Shown in pieces: positions 53,640-62,542 of a stretch of 64,000 nt of DNA. Under the pieces are notes generated by a model, which was not told where the DNA came from, ran no database searches, and saw nothing but the letters and a program-made list of their open reading frames with translations. The stretch's first letter is position 1, and every line of letters begins with the position of its first letter. The position numbers and the translations under genes were made by a program. The stretch comes from Mahella sp. Lineage in GTDB: Bacteria; Bacillota; Clostridia; Mahellales; Mahellaceae. The DNA lies in NCBI RefSeq assembly GCF_020054945.1, contig NZ_JAIHAU010000014.1:1-64000 (forward strand). Reading direction: 5' to 3'.

Positions 53640-55217
53640 CTATATATATTTTTTTTGAATGGTCTTTCTGACAGCGCCTTTTGAACCTATCATCTCAGCA
53701 AACATACTCTCTACTTTTTGGGATAAGCCGTGCTCATATAAATCTATACCGAATATTGCTTTATCTGACAGTATCGGAGCCAATTTCTCCGTAAACGGTT
53801 CTTTGTCGCCAAGCGATATGCTTTTCAAGTAGCTACATAATGTCGGTAACATCGGATCAGGGCTTGGTTCGAATGCATTGCCGTCGTCATCTATGCCAAC
53901 CAGGTACCGCAGCCAGCCTGCAAAGAAAAGCGGTATGTAGACAAGTTCGCTTATGTTTTTGCCGTCTGCTATGTAAGCCTTAAGCGTTTCACCGAATCGT
54001 ATGGATATCTTTTGCGATGTGTCGCACGCAATTCTCTGCGGTGTATCGGGAACAAACGGGTTGGGCAAACGCTCTTCCAATACCTCTTCCATGAAATCTT
54101 TAGGCTTTATTATACCGGGGTCGACGGCTACAGGCAAAAATTCCTCATATCCTGCTTTTTCAACGAATGCTTTAAGATCATCATCTTTCATTTCGTCAGC
54201 TATAGAACGATACCCTAAAAGGCAACCAAATACAGCCAATATCGTATGCAAGGGATTAAGGCAGGTACACACTTTCATCTTCTCAGCTTTATCTACAGTA
54301 TCCCTATCTGCGAATATTATACCGGCTTTTTCTAATGGCGGTCTGGAATTTGGGAATAAATCCTCTATTATCAAGTATTGGGTGTATTCGGCATTGACAA
54401 ATGGAGCTATATAGGTATTTTTTGAGGTTACCATTATGTCCATGTCCTCTATGTCTTCCGATTCTAGCATAGCCTTTATTTGTTCTGATGGTCTTGGCGT
54501 TATCTTATCTATCATACTCCATGGAAAAGTTATAAAATGGGGGTCTTGTATATAATCAATAAAGCCTGCTTCTACCAGACCGTGTTCAACCCAACTGTAT
54601 GCGAATGCCTCTATCGCTTCTTGAAGTTTTGCACCATTGTGAAAGAAATTATCCATGCTAACCAACGCGAGTGGTAGTTTGCCGGCCAAATAGCGCTTAT
54701 AGCACAACATCGCCACAAGGCCCATGGCAGTTTTAGGTGCGTTTGTAAGATGCTCGAGCTCATCTTTTGCATAAGCGAGCGAATAACCCTTCTCAGTGAT
54801 AGTAAAACTGGCCATTTGAAGCGTCGGCGAGGTAAATATTCTTATAAGCTCATCGATATCCTTATCGGAGGATAACGCGTTAGCCACGCTGCCTATCACC
54901 CTTTTCCTCATAGAGCCATCGGCTTTTAACTCGACAACTATATGCAGGTTATCGTACGGTATGTATACCCTGTCGATTATCTCATAATCGAAGGTTTCGC
55001 ATGCTATAACGCCTTTATTGCAGAGAGCCTGGTTGAGAAGTTCCTGATGGGCTGCTGCCGGAAATGCTCTGAATATGTTGCCGGCCCCAAAATGAATCCA
55101 TATCGGCGCTTCTAGAGTATTTTGCCTCATGTCTTCTATATTGAAGTGAGGGATTTCGTACCCTAGTTTTTGCCATGGCTCTTTATTAGTTGTTAAATTG
55201 GTGAGATTAAGTTTCAT
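53640..55217 (-). CDS. uxuB: D-fructuronate reductase / mannitol dehydrogenase family
   Basis: Long-chain NAD-dependent dehydrogenase, 525 residues, expected to interconvert D-fructuronate and D-mannonate, the substrate of UxuA. Features: IWIHFGAGNIFRAF near the N-terminus (NAD binding), SMDNFFHNGAKLQEA with the catalytic region, and VCTCLNPLHTILAVFGCLLGY in the middle. First gene of the operon with a promoter and palindrome just upstream. Its neighbours fix the role better than the sequence alone, as the family also includes tagaturonate reductase and polyol dehydrogenases. Confidence 0.88.
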   Translation of the reverse strand: MKLNLTNLTTNKEPWQKLGYEIPHFNIEDMRQNTLEAPIWIHFGAGNIFRAFPAAAHQELLNQALCNKGVIACETFDYEIIDRVYIPYDNLHIVVELKADGSMRKRVIGSVANALSSDKDIDELIRIFTSPTLQMASFTITEKGYSLAYAKDELEHLTNAPKTAMGLVAMLCYKRYLAGKLPLALVSMDNFFHNGAKLQEAIEAFAYSWVEHGLVEAGFIDYIQDPHFITFPWSMIDKITPRPSEQIKAMLESEDIEDMDIMVTSKNTYIAPFVNAEYTQYLIIEDLFPNSRPPLEKAGIIFADRDTVDKAEKMKVCTCLNPLHTILAVFGCLLGYRSIADEMKDDDLKAFVEKAGYEEFLPVAVDPGIIKPKDFMEEVLEERLPNPFVPDTPQRIACDTSQKISIRFGETLKAYIADGKNISELVYIPLFFAGWLRYLVGIDDDGNAFEPSPDPMLPTLCSYLKSISLGDKEPFTEKLAPILSDKAIFGIDLYEHGLSQKVESMFAEMIGSKGAVRKTIQKKYI

Positions 55218-55251
55218 TTTCGCTCCCTTCCGCTATTTATATTATGTTTTT

Positions 55252-55280
55252 AGTCTAGCATGCTAGTATACAACAGTCAA
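55252..55280 (-). promoter_or_regulatory. uxuB operon promoter with palindromic operator candidate
   Basis: Minus-strand TTGACT (55280-55275), 17-nt spacer, TAGACT (55257-55252). The perfect palindrome CTAGCATGCTAG (55255-55266) overlaps the -10 side of the spacer, a natural place for the GntR repressor encoded in the operon. Confidence 0.5.
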
Positions 55281-55540
55281 TGGTTTAAATTGCTAAGGTA
55301 ATTGCTATCTTAAACAGAACTTTAACACTTGCACTAAAGAAAGGAATTTTTATGAGCCTTAAAAACAGACTTTTCTATCGAAAAAATGTTAAATCTTCAG
55401 TTTTTACTACTGAGTAATGTTGGATAATGTATTATGATATATTATCATTATCATTATAATTAATATTAAGAGATTGGAGGTTATATCGGTATAGTATTTT
55501 ATAATTGAAGCAGCAAATATAAAGGAGGTACTTCAATATG

Positions 55541-56170
55541 TAATGAAATAGGAATATTGCGGCTGCAGAGGGTGATAGCATCCAAGCATTCTAGGTATCT
55601 AGCTAAAATGAATACAGTAGACGCTTCAAATCAGCTATGAGAAATAGACATAAAATATGGATATATAACGGGAGAGGATAAGTTTTTTTCAATTATCGGT
55701 TATAGAGATATATAACCGGCCAATAATAGATCATCATGTACAGCCCAAGATGCTTGCAGGGTACTCAAAACCGTATTAGCGGCAAGAGGGCTTAACGATT
55801 GTGCCAGTCTACCAAAGATAAGGACAGATAATGGCCCGCAATTTGTTTCTAAACCGTTTAATGATATACAGTAAAAGAAATGGGGATCATACATGAGAGA
55901 ATATCAGTAAAGACGCCCAATAATGAACACACATATAGAATCATTTCACTCGATACTGGAATATGAGTATTATAGCCGGTATGCGTTCGAGAGTTTTATG
56001 GAAACATATGACGTTATAAATGAGTACATGATATACTATAACGAGAGAAGGAGACATGGGAACATAAAATATATGGCCCCAAATAAGTTTTATGACGCAT
56101 TCATGAGCAATGGTGTGAAAATCAAAGAATTCAGTGCATAATCTTCGGAATTAGGGGGTCAATCCGGTTG
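55541..56170 (+). mobile_element. Decayed IS3-family element, OrfB region
   Basis: Degenerate IS150-type transposase OrfB: NEIGILRLQR, then SNQL-stop-EIDIKYGYITGEDKFF, KIRTDNGPQFVSKPF (DDE region), and from 55923 IESFHSILEYEYYSRYAFESF to the stop at 56141. At least four in-frame stops interrupt it and the N-terminal part plus OrfA are gone. The end (TGACCCC after inversion, near 56155-56161) matches that of the remnant at 823-990, which shows the same family was once active twice here. Confidence 0.85.
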
Positions 56171-56210
56171 CCTTATGTGGTTTCTGTTCGTCAGGCCGGA
56201 GATTTGCCTG

Positions 56211-56320
56211 CACCTTCCTTCAGATTCCGCCTCGCGACGGACACCCTTGGTGTTCAGCTATACCCTTCCCACTACCGGGCGGGTTCGGGACTTCCACCCA
56301 TAAGAGTGTGCCCATGCCGG
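56211..56320. repeat. Dispersed repeat, copy B
   Basis: About 110 nt similar throughout to 36312-36417 (same order of CTTCCTTCAGATT, CCCTTGG, TTCAGCTATA, TTCCCACT, GGGACTT, CCATGCC). It lies directly in front of the IS110 fragment and may belong to that element's non-coding end. Confidence 0.6.
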
Positions 56321-56328
56321 CGCACGAT

Positions 56329-56764
56329 AATGCCAGACACGTGAAAAACGTGCCTAGCAAAAAAACTGATATGAAAGATGCTGAATGGATTGCTACTCTT
56401 TTAAGGGCGGCCTCTTAAACGAAAGCTTTATTCCAGATAAAGATATCCGGGAACTAAGAGATCTTACCCGATACCGCAAAAGAACCGTATTGAGAAGTTT
56501 CTGCAAAGTTGCGGTTTTAGGCTCTCATCTTTCATATCAGATATATTTGGCGTTTCCGGCAGTACAATAATAAAGCATCTCTATAGCCACGGCAGCATTA
56601 CTATAGAGGACCCTGACAGTTGTCTCAAAACTCAGAGCCGCAAAAAGACAAATGAAATAACGCAGGCTATAAACGGCAAACTGGATAAACACCAGATGCA
56701 GTTTCTTAAGATGATGTTTGATCATCTTGAGAGTCTTAAAGCCAATCTCGTAATAGTTGATTAA
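56329..56764 (+). pseudogene. IS110-family transposase fragment
   Basis: Reads NARHVKNVPSKKTDMKDAEWIATLLRA (in pieces), then after a one-base frameshift GLLNESFIPDKDIRELRDLTRYRKRTVL, and in a further frame RIEKFLQSCGFRLSSFISDIFG to HLESLKANLVIVD and stop at 56764. These are the N-terminal and middle parts of an IS110/IS1111 transposase. The C-terminal Transposase_20 domain is missing. Two frame breaks make it inactive. Confidence 0.85.
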
Positions 56765-56825
56765 CCTCGGCACAATGTTACGAAGAACACATGCTAAAAT
56801 TTAGCACGAGGTTAATCAACTATTA
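56751..56825. repeat. 19-bp perfect inverted repeat with nested palindrome
   Basis: TAATAGTTGATTAACCTCG (56751-56769) and its exact complement (56807-56825) flank 37 nt that themselves contain the palindrome TGCTAAAATTTAGCA. The first arm includes the end of the IS110 fragment. It lies 55 nt beyond the stop of the minus-strand GntP permease, so it could also stop that transcript. Confidence 0.75.
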
Positions 56826-56879
56826 AATTTACAATATACTAAAATTATTTATTATAAACAATCATAGAATACTGTATTG

Positions 56880-58298
56880 TTAAAACAATCCCCCAGCATT
56901 TAATATTACAATACAAATTATGCAAAAAATCGCTGCTACTATCTCCGGTATAGTAATGTATTTTATACCTTGTTTTACATTCAAATTAAAAAACTGTGTT
57001 ATTACCCAAAAACCACTATTATTAACATGATTGATTGCCAGAGTACCGGCACCTATAGCTAAAGTAGCTGCCAACGGTGATAGCCCCAGTGCTGGTAGCA
57101 TTGGTAAAACAATGGCTGCAGCAGTCATGCCAGCTGTAGTCATTGAACCAACCGCTGTCATCATTATTGTTCCTAGGAAAAAAGGAACCAATATAGATGG
57201 TATATTAAGCCCATCTACAAATCCGTTAAGTTGAGATACTGCAGGAGCCGACTTAATTATGGTACTTAAAGCGCCTCCCATACCAGTAACAATTAACGCT
57301 ATTATAGCAACATTTAATCCTCTTACTACCCAATTGTTTAATAATATATCTTTAATATTTTCGCTCTCATAATTTACGCTCATATCTTTATTGTTTTGAA
57401 TAACGGATTTTTTATATTTTAATCCCAACAACATTGTATATATTACACCTAAAGAAAGTGCTACTATTTTATTACCCAAAAACGCAGACGCTTCTCGGAA
57501 AATATTTCCTTCCGGCAATATCATAGCTATAAAAGAAGACATTGATATTAATATTACTGGAATAAATATAGGCAGCAATGATTCTAAGGTTCCTGGCAAA
57601 TTTTCACCTTTTATGAGTAGATCGTCAATATCATCCGTATTAACTGGGCTTATCCCTTTTACAAGCTCAGGATTAGGTTCTATATATTCCTTCTCAGTCC
57701 ACTTTTTAAGTAATAGCCAAGTCACTATAAAAGCGATAAATGTAACAATTATACCCCAAAAAATCACCAAGCCTAAATCAGCCTTCAGCAATATCGCCAC
57801 CGCCAATATTCCAGGTGTTGGTGGTACAACAGCATGAGTTAGATTTAAAGCCAGACCAGTAAAAGAAGTCATGGTAGACATTGATATCTTTTTTCTGGCT
57901 GATAATACAGAAGCTATATTTGAAGTTAATACCGAAGTGATATCACCAAATACAGGGATAGACACAATATATGCAGTTAACGCCGGAGCTAATTCAAGAT
58001 TTTTGCCCTTGAATAGCTTAATGAAAAAATTAGCAATAGACTTTGCTGCAGCCGTATCGTGAATACCCATAGCTAATATAGCCCCTAATATAATAGGAAT
58101 TCCAACCCCACCTAATGTATCACCAAATCCCTGTGCTATCAACTCTATTGATTTCAATGGCGAAAATCCCATAGTTACACCAATAAAAAAAGCAACAAAC
58201 AATAGAGAAAGTACAGGATGCACTTTGAATTTTGCTATAAGCAGCATTAAAGCTATTATTCCTATAGCAAGGATTATAAAAAAAGCTCCTCCAGACAT
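56880..58298 (-). CDS. GntP-family sugar-acid:proton symporter
   Basis: 472 residues, about 12-14 membrane helices. Family features: LIAQGFGDTLGGVGIPIILG near 52-75, THAVVPPTPGILAVA near 155, and AINHVNNSGFWVITQFF near 425. Takes up gluconate or related hydroxy acids. AGGGAGGAG precedes the ATG. It follows a second GntP permease gene 51 nt upstream; the two differ clearly in sequence, so they probably carry different substrates. Confidence 0.9.
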   Translation of the reverse strand: MSGGAFFIILAIGIIALMLLIAKFKVHPVLSLLFVAFFIGVTMGFSPLKSIELIAQGFGDTLGGVGIPIILGAILAMGIHDTAAAKSIANFFIKLFKGKNLELAPALTAYIVSIPVFGDITSVLTSNIASVLSARKKISMSTMTSFTGLALNLTHAVVPPTPGILAVAILLKADLGLVIFWGIIVTFIAFIVTWLLLKKWTEKEYIEPNPELVKGISPVNTDDIDDLLIKGENLPGTLESLLPIFIPVILISMSSFIAMILPEGNIFREASAFLGNKIVALSLGVIYTMLLGLKYKKSVIQNNKDMSVNYESENIKDILLNNWVVRGLNVAIIALIVTGMGGALSTIIKSAPAVSQLNGFVDGLNIPSILVPFFLGTIMMTAVGSMTTAGMTAAAIVLPMLPALGLSPLAATLAIGAGTLAINHVNNSGFWVITQFFNLNVKQGIKYITIPEIVAAIFCIICIVILNAGGLF

Positions 58299-58349
58299 TA
58301 TAATTTCTCCTCCCTTTACTTGTATTTTATAAATATTATAGTGGTATAA

Positions 58350-59690
58350 TTATGCTATTCCACCAAATAAAGCATTTAATAGCATAAGCATTATAAAGCC
58401 TGTAATCCAAGCAATCGGACTTTGTAGCGAACAAGCCAGCAGTTGTTCTTTTGTATTTCTTAATTTCATCAAATTAGATTGTACCCAAAAACCACTATCG
58501 TTAAAATATGATAGCGAAAGTGCGCCAACACAACAAGATATAGCAGCAAATGTCATGTTAACACCGGGTATATTTAGCAAAATAGGAGCAGAAATGGATG
58601 CAGCAGTGATGATAGATACAGTGATACTACCTTGAACCACTCTAACAACACTTGCAATCAAAAATGGAATCAAAAGCGGTGGGATATTCGTATTCGCTAT
58701 AGTTTGGCCTAAATAGTTCCCCGCGCCGCTTTCTTTCAATATGTATCCTAAAGCACCGCCTCCACCAGTTACAAGCAAAATAATACCTGCATTTTTGATT
58801 CCATTATCCATTCGCGAAAGTACTTCTTTTCTAGTCATACCTTTAGTAAGCAAGAGAAGGGATATCAGTAATGAAATGGAAAGTGCTATAACTGGCGTAC
58901 CAGCAAATTTTAATATTTCTACTACATAATTTTCTATTCCCGTGGCGGTAAGTACGGTATTCATCACAATTAAGAGAACTGGTAATAGAATCGGCGTAAA
59001 AGAAGCGATAGTAGACGGAAGTTCTTTCTCATCTTTTATAACGTTTTCGTCTTCTTCTTCAGGCAAAATATATATTTTAGCCCCCATATACTTATAGTAG
59101 AACACAATGGCTATCATAATAGGAATACTAACTATTACACCCCAGAGTATCATATTCCCCAATGGCACTCCAAATTGTTCCGCTGCTGCTAGCGGTCCAG
59201 GCGTAGGCGGTACTAAAGTATGAGTGATAACGGCCGAATACATTAGGCACATACCCAGCAAAACAATGGACTTTTTTGTTTTTCTAGAAAGCGCTTTTGC
59301 AATTGGAAATAAAATCAACATTGCCGTATCAGAAAATACAGGAATGGAAATTATAAATCCCGTAATAGCAAGCGCCCATTCTTCTCTTCCTTCGCCGAAT
59401 ATCTTTATAAAAGTATTTGCCATTTTTTCGCCCGCACCTGACATTTCAAATACCTCTCCAATTAAAATACCCAGTCCTACAACAATTCCTATACTTGCCA
59501 ATGTATTCCCAAAGCCAGTGGTAACCATACTTACTATTTTATCCATCGGAACTCCACATAGCGCAGCTGTTACAACAGATGATATTATCAAGGCAAAAAA
59601 GGTGTGAATTCTTGTTTTTACAATCATAAGGATTAATAATACAATACCTATGGCAAGACCTATAATTAGTTGATATCCACTAACGCCCAT
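58350..59690 (-). CDS. GntP-family sugar-acid:proton symporter (second copy)
   Basis: 446 residues, about 12 helices. THTLVPPTPGPLAAAEQFGV near 155 and SYFNDSGFWVQSNLM near 400 are the family motifs. I use the ATG at 59690 (MGVSGYQLI), preceded by GGGGGAAAATTGAG; the frame runs back to 59756 without a ribosome site. Tandem with the other GntP gene and downstream of the GarR-like reductase gene, so it probably imports the substrate of this pathway. Confidence 0.9.
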   Translation of the reverse strand: MGVSGYQLIIGLAIGIVLLILMIVKTRIHTFFALIISSVVTAALCGVPMDKIVSMVTTGFGNTLASIGIVVGLGILIGEVFEMSGAGEKMANTFIKIFGEGREEWALAITGFIISIPVFSDTAMLILFPIAKALSRKTKKSIVLLGMCLMYSAVITHTLVPPTPGPLAAAEQFGVPLGNMILWGVIVSIPIMIAIVFYYKYMGAKIYILPEEEDENVIKDEKELPSTIASFTPILLPVLLIVMNTVLTATGIENYVVEILKFAGTPVIALSISLLISLLLLTKGMTRKEVLSRMDNGIKNAGIILLVTGGGGALGYILKESGAGNYLGQTIANTNIPPLLIPFLIASVVRVVQGSITVSIITAASISAPILLNIPGVNMTFAAISCCVGALSLSYFNDSGFWVQSNLMKLRNTKEQLLACSLQSPIAWITGFIMLMLLNALFGGIA

Positions 59691-59768
59691 ACTCAATTTT
59701 CCCCCATTATATTTAATTTTACATATTTGCCATATATTAGGATTTACATAAAGCATAGTAGTGATATT

Positions 59769-59809
59769 ATGTTCTAGTATTAGCTGATATTCAGCTAATA
59801 CTAGAACAT
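59769..59809. repeat. 19-bp perfect hairpin between garR-like and gntP genes
   Basis: ATGTTCTAGTATTAGCTGA (59769-59787), loop TAT, exact complement 59791-59809. It stands 28 nt past the GarR-like stop on the minus strand. No T-run follows, so an mRNA-processing or stability role is as likely as termination. Confidence 0.65.
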
Positions 59810-59836
59810 TGTGCTGATATTTTAAAACAATAGAAA

Positions 59837-60724
59837 CTATCTCTTCCTAATTTCTGTATTAGCCAGCTTTTCATAATATTTTGCCAAAGCACTGTGATCT
59901 TTTTGCCCATAACCATCGGCATGAAGCGTCTGCATCATTTCCATCACTGCAGCGGTCAATGGAAGCGGAGAACCTACGCTATGACCTGTTTCTAAGACAT
60001 TATTTAAGTCCTTGATATGAAGATCAATCTTAAAACCGGGTTCAAAGTTACCTTCCATTATCATAGGTGCTTTTGCATTCATAACTGTGGATCCGGCCAA
60101 TCCGCCTTTTATAGCATCGAATACCAGCTGCGGATCTACCCCAGCCTTCGTAGCCAACATGAAGGCTTCGGAGACAGCCGCAATATTCAAAGCCACGATG
60201 ACCTGATTTGCCAATTTTGTAGTATTGCCTGCTCCTATGTCGCCACAGTGCACAGCGCTGCTGCCCATTACCATAAGTATGTCATATACCTGCTCGAATA
60301 CCGCTTTATCTCCTCCTACCATGATGGAAAGCGTACCATCGATCGCTTTAGGTTCTCCTCCGCTAACCGGCGCATCTATCATTTTGATCCCTTTGGCTGC
60401 GCACGCCTTGCATATCTCCTGGGAAGCTAACGGCGCTATAGAACTCATATCTATCAGTATAGTGCCTGGCTTGGCCCCTTCCAATATGCCGTTTTCCCCC
60501 ATAACTACCTCTCTTACATGGGGCGAATTAGGAAGCATGGTAATAATGATCGAGCACTGCTCGGCCACTTCTTTAGCAGATGAGGCAGGCTTTGCGCCTG
60601 CAGCTACTACATTATCTACGTTCTCCTTAACTATATCGTAGCCAATCACCTCATATCCTGCTTTCAAGAGGTTTTTTGCCATAGGTTTACCCATAATACC
60701 CAGTCCTATAAATCCTATTTTCAT
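59837..60724 (-). CDS. 3-hydroxyisobutyrate / tartronate-semialdehyde dehydrogenase family protein
   Basis: 295 residues of the beta-hydroxyacid dehydrogenase family. NAD motif GFIGLGIMGKPMAKNLL at the start, substrate motif DAPVSGGEPKAIDGTLS near 120, and catalytic Lys in GAGNTTKLANQ near 170. Reduces tartronate semialdehyde to glycerate (GarR/GlxR) or a similar reaction. ATG at 60724 with AGGAGATG upstream. The setting with GntP permeases favours sugar-acid breakdown over valine metabolism. Confidence 0.88.
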   Translation of the reverse strand: MKIGFIGLGIMGKPMAKNLLKAGYEVIGYDIVKENVDNVVAAGAKPASSAKEVAEQCSIIITMLPNSPHVREVVMGENGILEGAKPGTILIDMSSIAPLASQEICKACAAKGIKMIDAPVSGGEPKAIDGTLSIMVGGDKAVFEQVYDILMVMGSSAVHCGDIGAGNTTKLANQVIVALNIAAVSEAFMLATKAGVDPQLVFDAIKGGLAGSTVMNAKAPMIMEGNFEPGFKIDLHIKDLNNVLETGHSVGSPLPLTAAVMEMMQTLHADGYGQKDHSALAKYYEKLANTEIRKR

Positions 60725-60743
60725 AGATATCACATCTCCTATC

Positions 60744-61679
60744 TCAATATTTTGATTTATTTAATCTTTGTGCTGCTTGAATAATACTCTCTGGTGTAAG
60801 GTCAAAATAATCCAGTAATTCATCATAGCTATGTGCGCTACAACCAAAAGTATCGTTTATACCAATAAATTCTATAGGTTTACATTCTTTAGAAAGAGCC
60901 TGTGCTATACCGCTGCCCAGCCCGCCTATGATATTGTGTTCTTCAGCTGTAATAACGGCTTTGCAATCTTTTGCCATATCAATGATCGCCTGTGCATTTA
61001 ACGGCTTAATGGTACTGACATTGATAACTTTGAGAGAAATTTTGCCCTCTAATGCTTTCGCCGCTTCCAATGCTTTAACCGCCATTATGCCTATCGCAAA
61101 AACTGCTATATCGCTGCCATCTTTTAGCACAGTAGGCATTCCAACCTGAAACGGTGTATCTTCCGATGTAACATTTTCATAATCATTGCGGTTTATTCGG
61201 ATATAACACGGCCCATCGATTTCCGCCATAGCCCTTACCACTTTACCCGTTTCATTAGCATCAACCGGACAAAATACGGTCATATTAGGTATAGCTCTCA
61301 TAATCGCTATATCTTCCACCGACTGGTGGGTCGAGCCATCACCAAAATCCGACAAGCCAGCAGAAGAACCACAAATATTGACGTTTAGCCTGCCTATGGA
61401 TATCGTCTGGCGTATTTGGTCAAACGCCCTACCCGTTGAAAATACCGCAAATGAGTGTATAAATGGTATTTTGCCGGTTAAAGATAAGCCTGCTGCAGTA
61501 GATGCCATATTCTGCTCCGCAATGCCCATCTCAAAGTATCTATCGGGAAACTCCTGCTGAAACATATGGGACATAGTTGATTTCCCAAGATCCGCTTCCA
61601 ATGCCACAATATTTCTATTCTCCCTGCCTAGTTGAACAAGTGCGTTGCCATAAGCTATCCTTTGATTCGTATAACTCAT
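60744..61679 (-). CDS. Transketolase, C-terminal subunit
   Basis: 311 residues carrying the pyrimidine-binding and C-terminal domains of a split transketolase: ALEADLGKSTM at the start, FEMGIAEQNM with the catalytic Glu, SDFGDGSTHQSVEDIAIMR (in part) and ITAEEHNIIGGLGSGIA. Works as a heterotetramer with the N-terminal subunit encoded 17 nt upstream. Transfers a two-carbon ketol unit. Split transketolases near sugar-acid genes are often specialised paralogues rather than the central-metabolism enzyme. Confidence 0.9.
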   Translation of the reverse strand: MSYTNQRIAYGNALVQLGRENRNIVALEADLGKSTMSHMFQQEFPDRYFEMGIAEQNMASTAAGLSLTGKIPFIHSFAVFSTGRAFDQIRQTISIGRLNVNICGSSAGLSDFGDGSTHQSVEDIAIMRAIPNMTVFCPVDANETGKVVRAMAEIDGPCYIRINRNDYENVTSEDTPFQVGMPTVLKDGSDIAVFAIGIMAVKALEAAKALEGKISLKVINVSTIKPLNAQAIIDMAKDCKAVITAEEHNIIGGLGSGIAQALSKECKPIEFIGINDTFGCSAHSYDELLDYFDLTPESIIQAAQRLNKSKY

Positions 61680-61696
61680 ATAAAATCATCCTTTCC

Positions 61697-62521
61697 TTAA
61701 CATGATAATTCCGCTAATGCTTTCTCATATGCCTCCTGTGTTAAGGCACCATTATGGTATTCTACCGCATTTTCAGCGAAACTGATACCCTTGCCCTTTA
61801 TAGTATGGGCAACGATAATAGTAGGCTTGCCTTTCACATTATCAGCCTCATCCAGTGCATCGATTATCTGACCCATATCATGGCCATTTATCTCAATCAC
61901 ATTCCAGCCAAAGCTTTCCCATTTAGGAATCAATGGATTGGTATTGAACCTTTCAGCTATAGGGCCAGTGGCCTGAAGCTCATTATTGTCCAATATAGCT
62001 ACGAGGTTATCTGCCTTAAAATTAGAGGCTGCCATAGCGGCTTCCCAAATCTGACCTTCGGCAATTTCGCCGTCGCCTATAATTACATAAACCTTCCTAT
62101 CGATATTGTCCAGCTTGAGGCCTAATGCCATGCCGAGGCCAATGGATAACCCCTGTCCAAGTGAACCGGTATTAGCTTCGACGCCGGGAGTTTTTCTGTA
62201 ATCGGGATGCCCTTGCAATATAGAGCCTAATGATTTACATTTCTTTAATTCACTTTTGTCAAAGTAGCCGAGTTCGGCCAATGCCGCATATTGCACTATA
62301 GCTGCGTGACCTTTGCTAAATAAAAATCTGTCACGGTCTATTTTCTTTGGGTTTTTAGGATCTAAATGCATTTTATAGAAGTATAAAGCGGTCACAATAT
62401 CCGCAGAAGAACATGAGCCACCTATATGGCCTGGCAAGCCCACACCAACAATCTCAACAATATCTCTTCTTAAAACCCTGGCCTGCTCCTCTAATTTTTT
62501 TATCAATTCCTGCTTATCCAC
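61697..62521 (-). CDS. Transketolase, N-terminal subunit
   Basis: 274 residues, the TPP pyrophosphate-binding half: GLPGHIGGSCSSADI, FSKGHAAIVQYA, GSLGQGLSIGLGMALG and the TPP motif GDGEIAEGQIWEAAMAA ending LDNNELQ. I use the GTG at 62521, which lies 7 nt after AGGA; the frame can extend to an ATG at 62536 that overlaps this ribosome site. Pairs with the following C-terminal subunit. Confidence 0.9.
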   Translation of the reverse strand: MDKQELIKKLEEQARVLRRDIVEIVGVGLPGHIGGSCSSADIVTALYFYKMHLDPKNPKKIDRDRFLFSKGHAAIVQYAALAELGYFDKSELKKCKSLGSILQGHPDYRKTPGVEANTGSLGQGLSIGLGMALGLKLDNIDRKVYVIIGDGEIAEGQIWEAAMAASNFKADNLVAILDNNELQATGPIAERFNTNPLIPKWESFGWNVIEINGHDMGQIIDALDEADNVKGKPTIIVAHTIKGKGISFAENAVEYHNGALTQEAYEKALAELSC

Positions 62522-62542
62522 GAGAATATCCTCCATTCATTT

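Noticed and set aside
55923-56141. 72-residue protein as an independent small gene
   Set aside because: It is the in-frame C-terminal piece of a decayed IS3 transposase whose earlier parts are readable just upstream.
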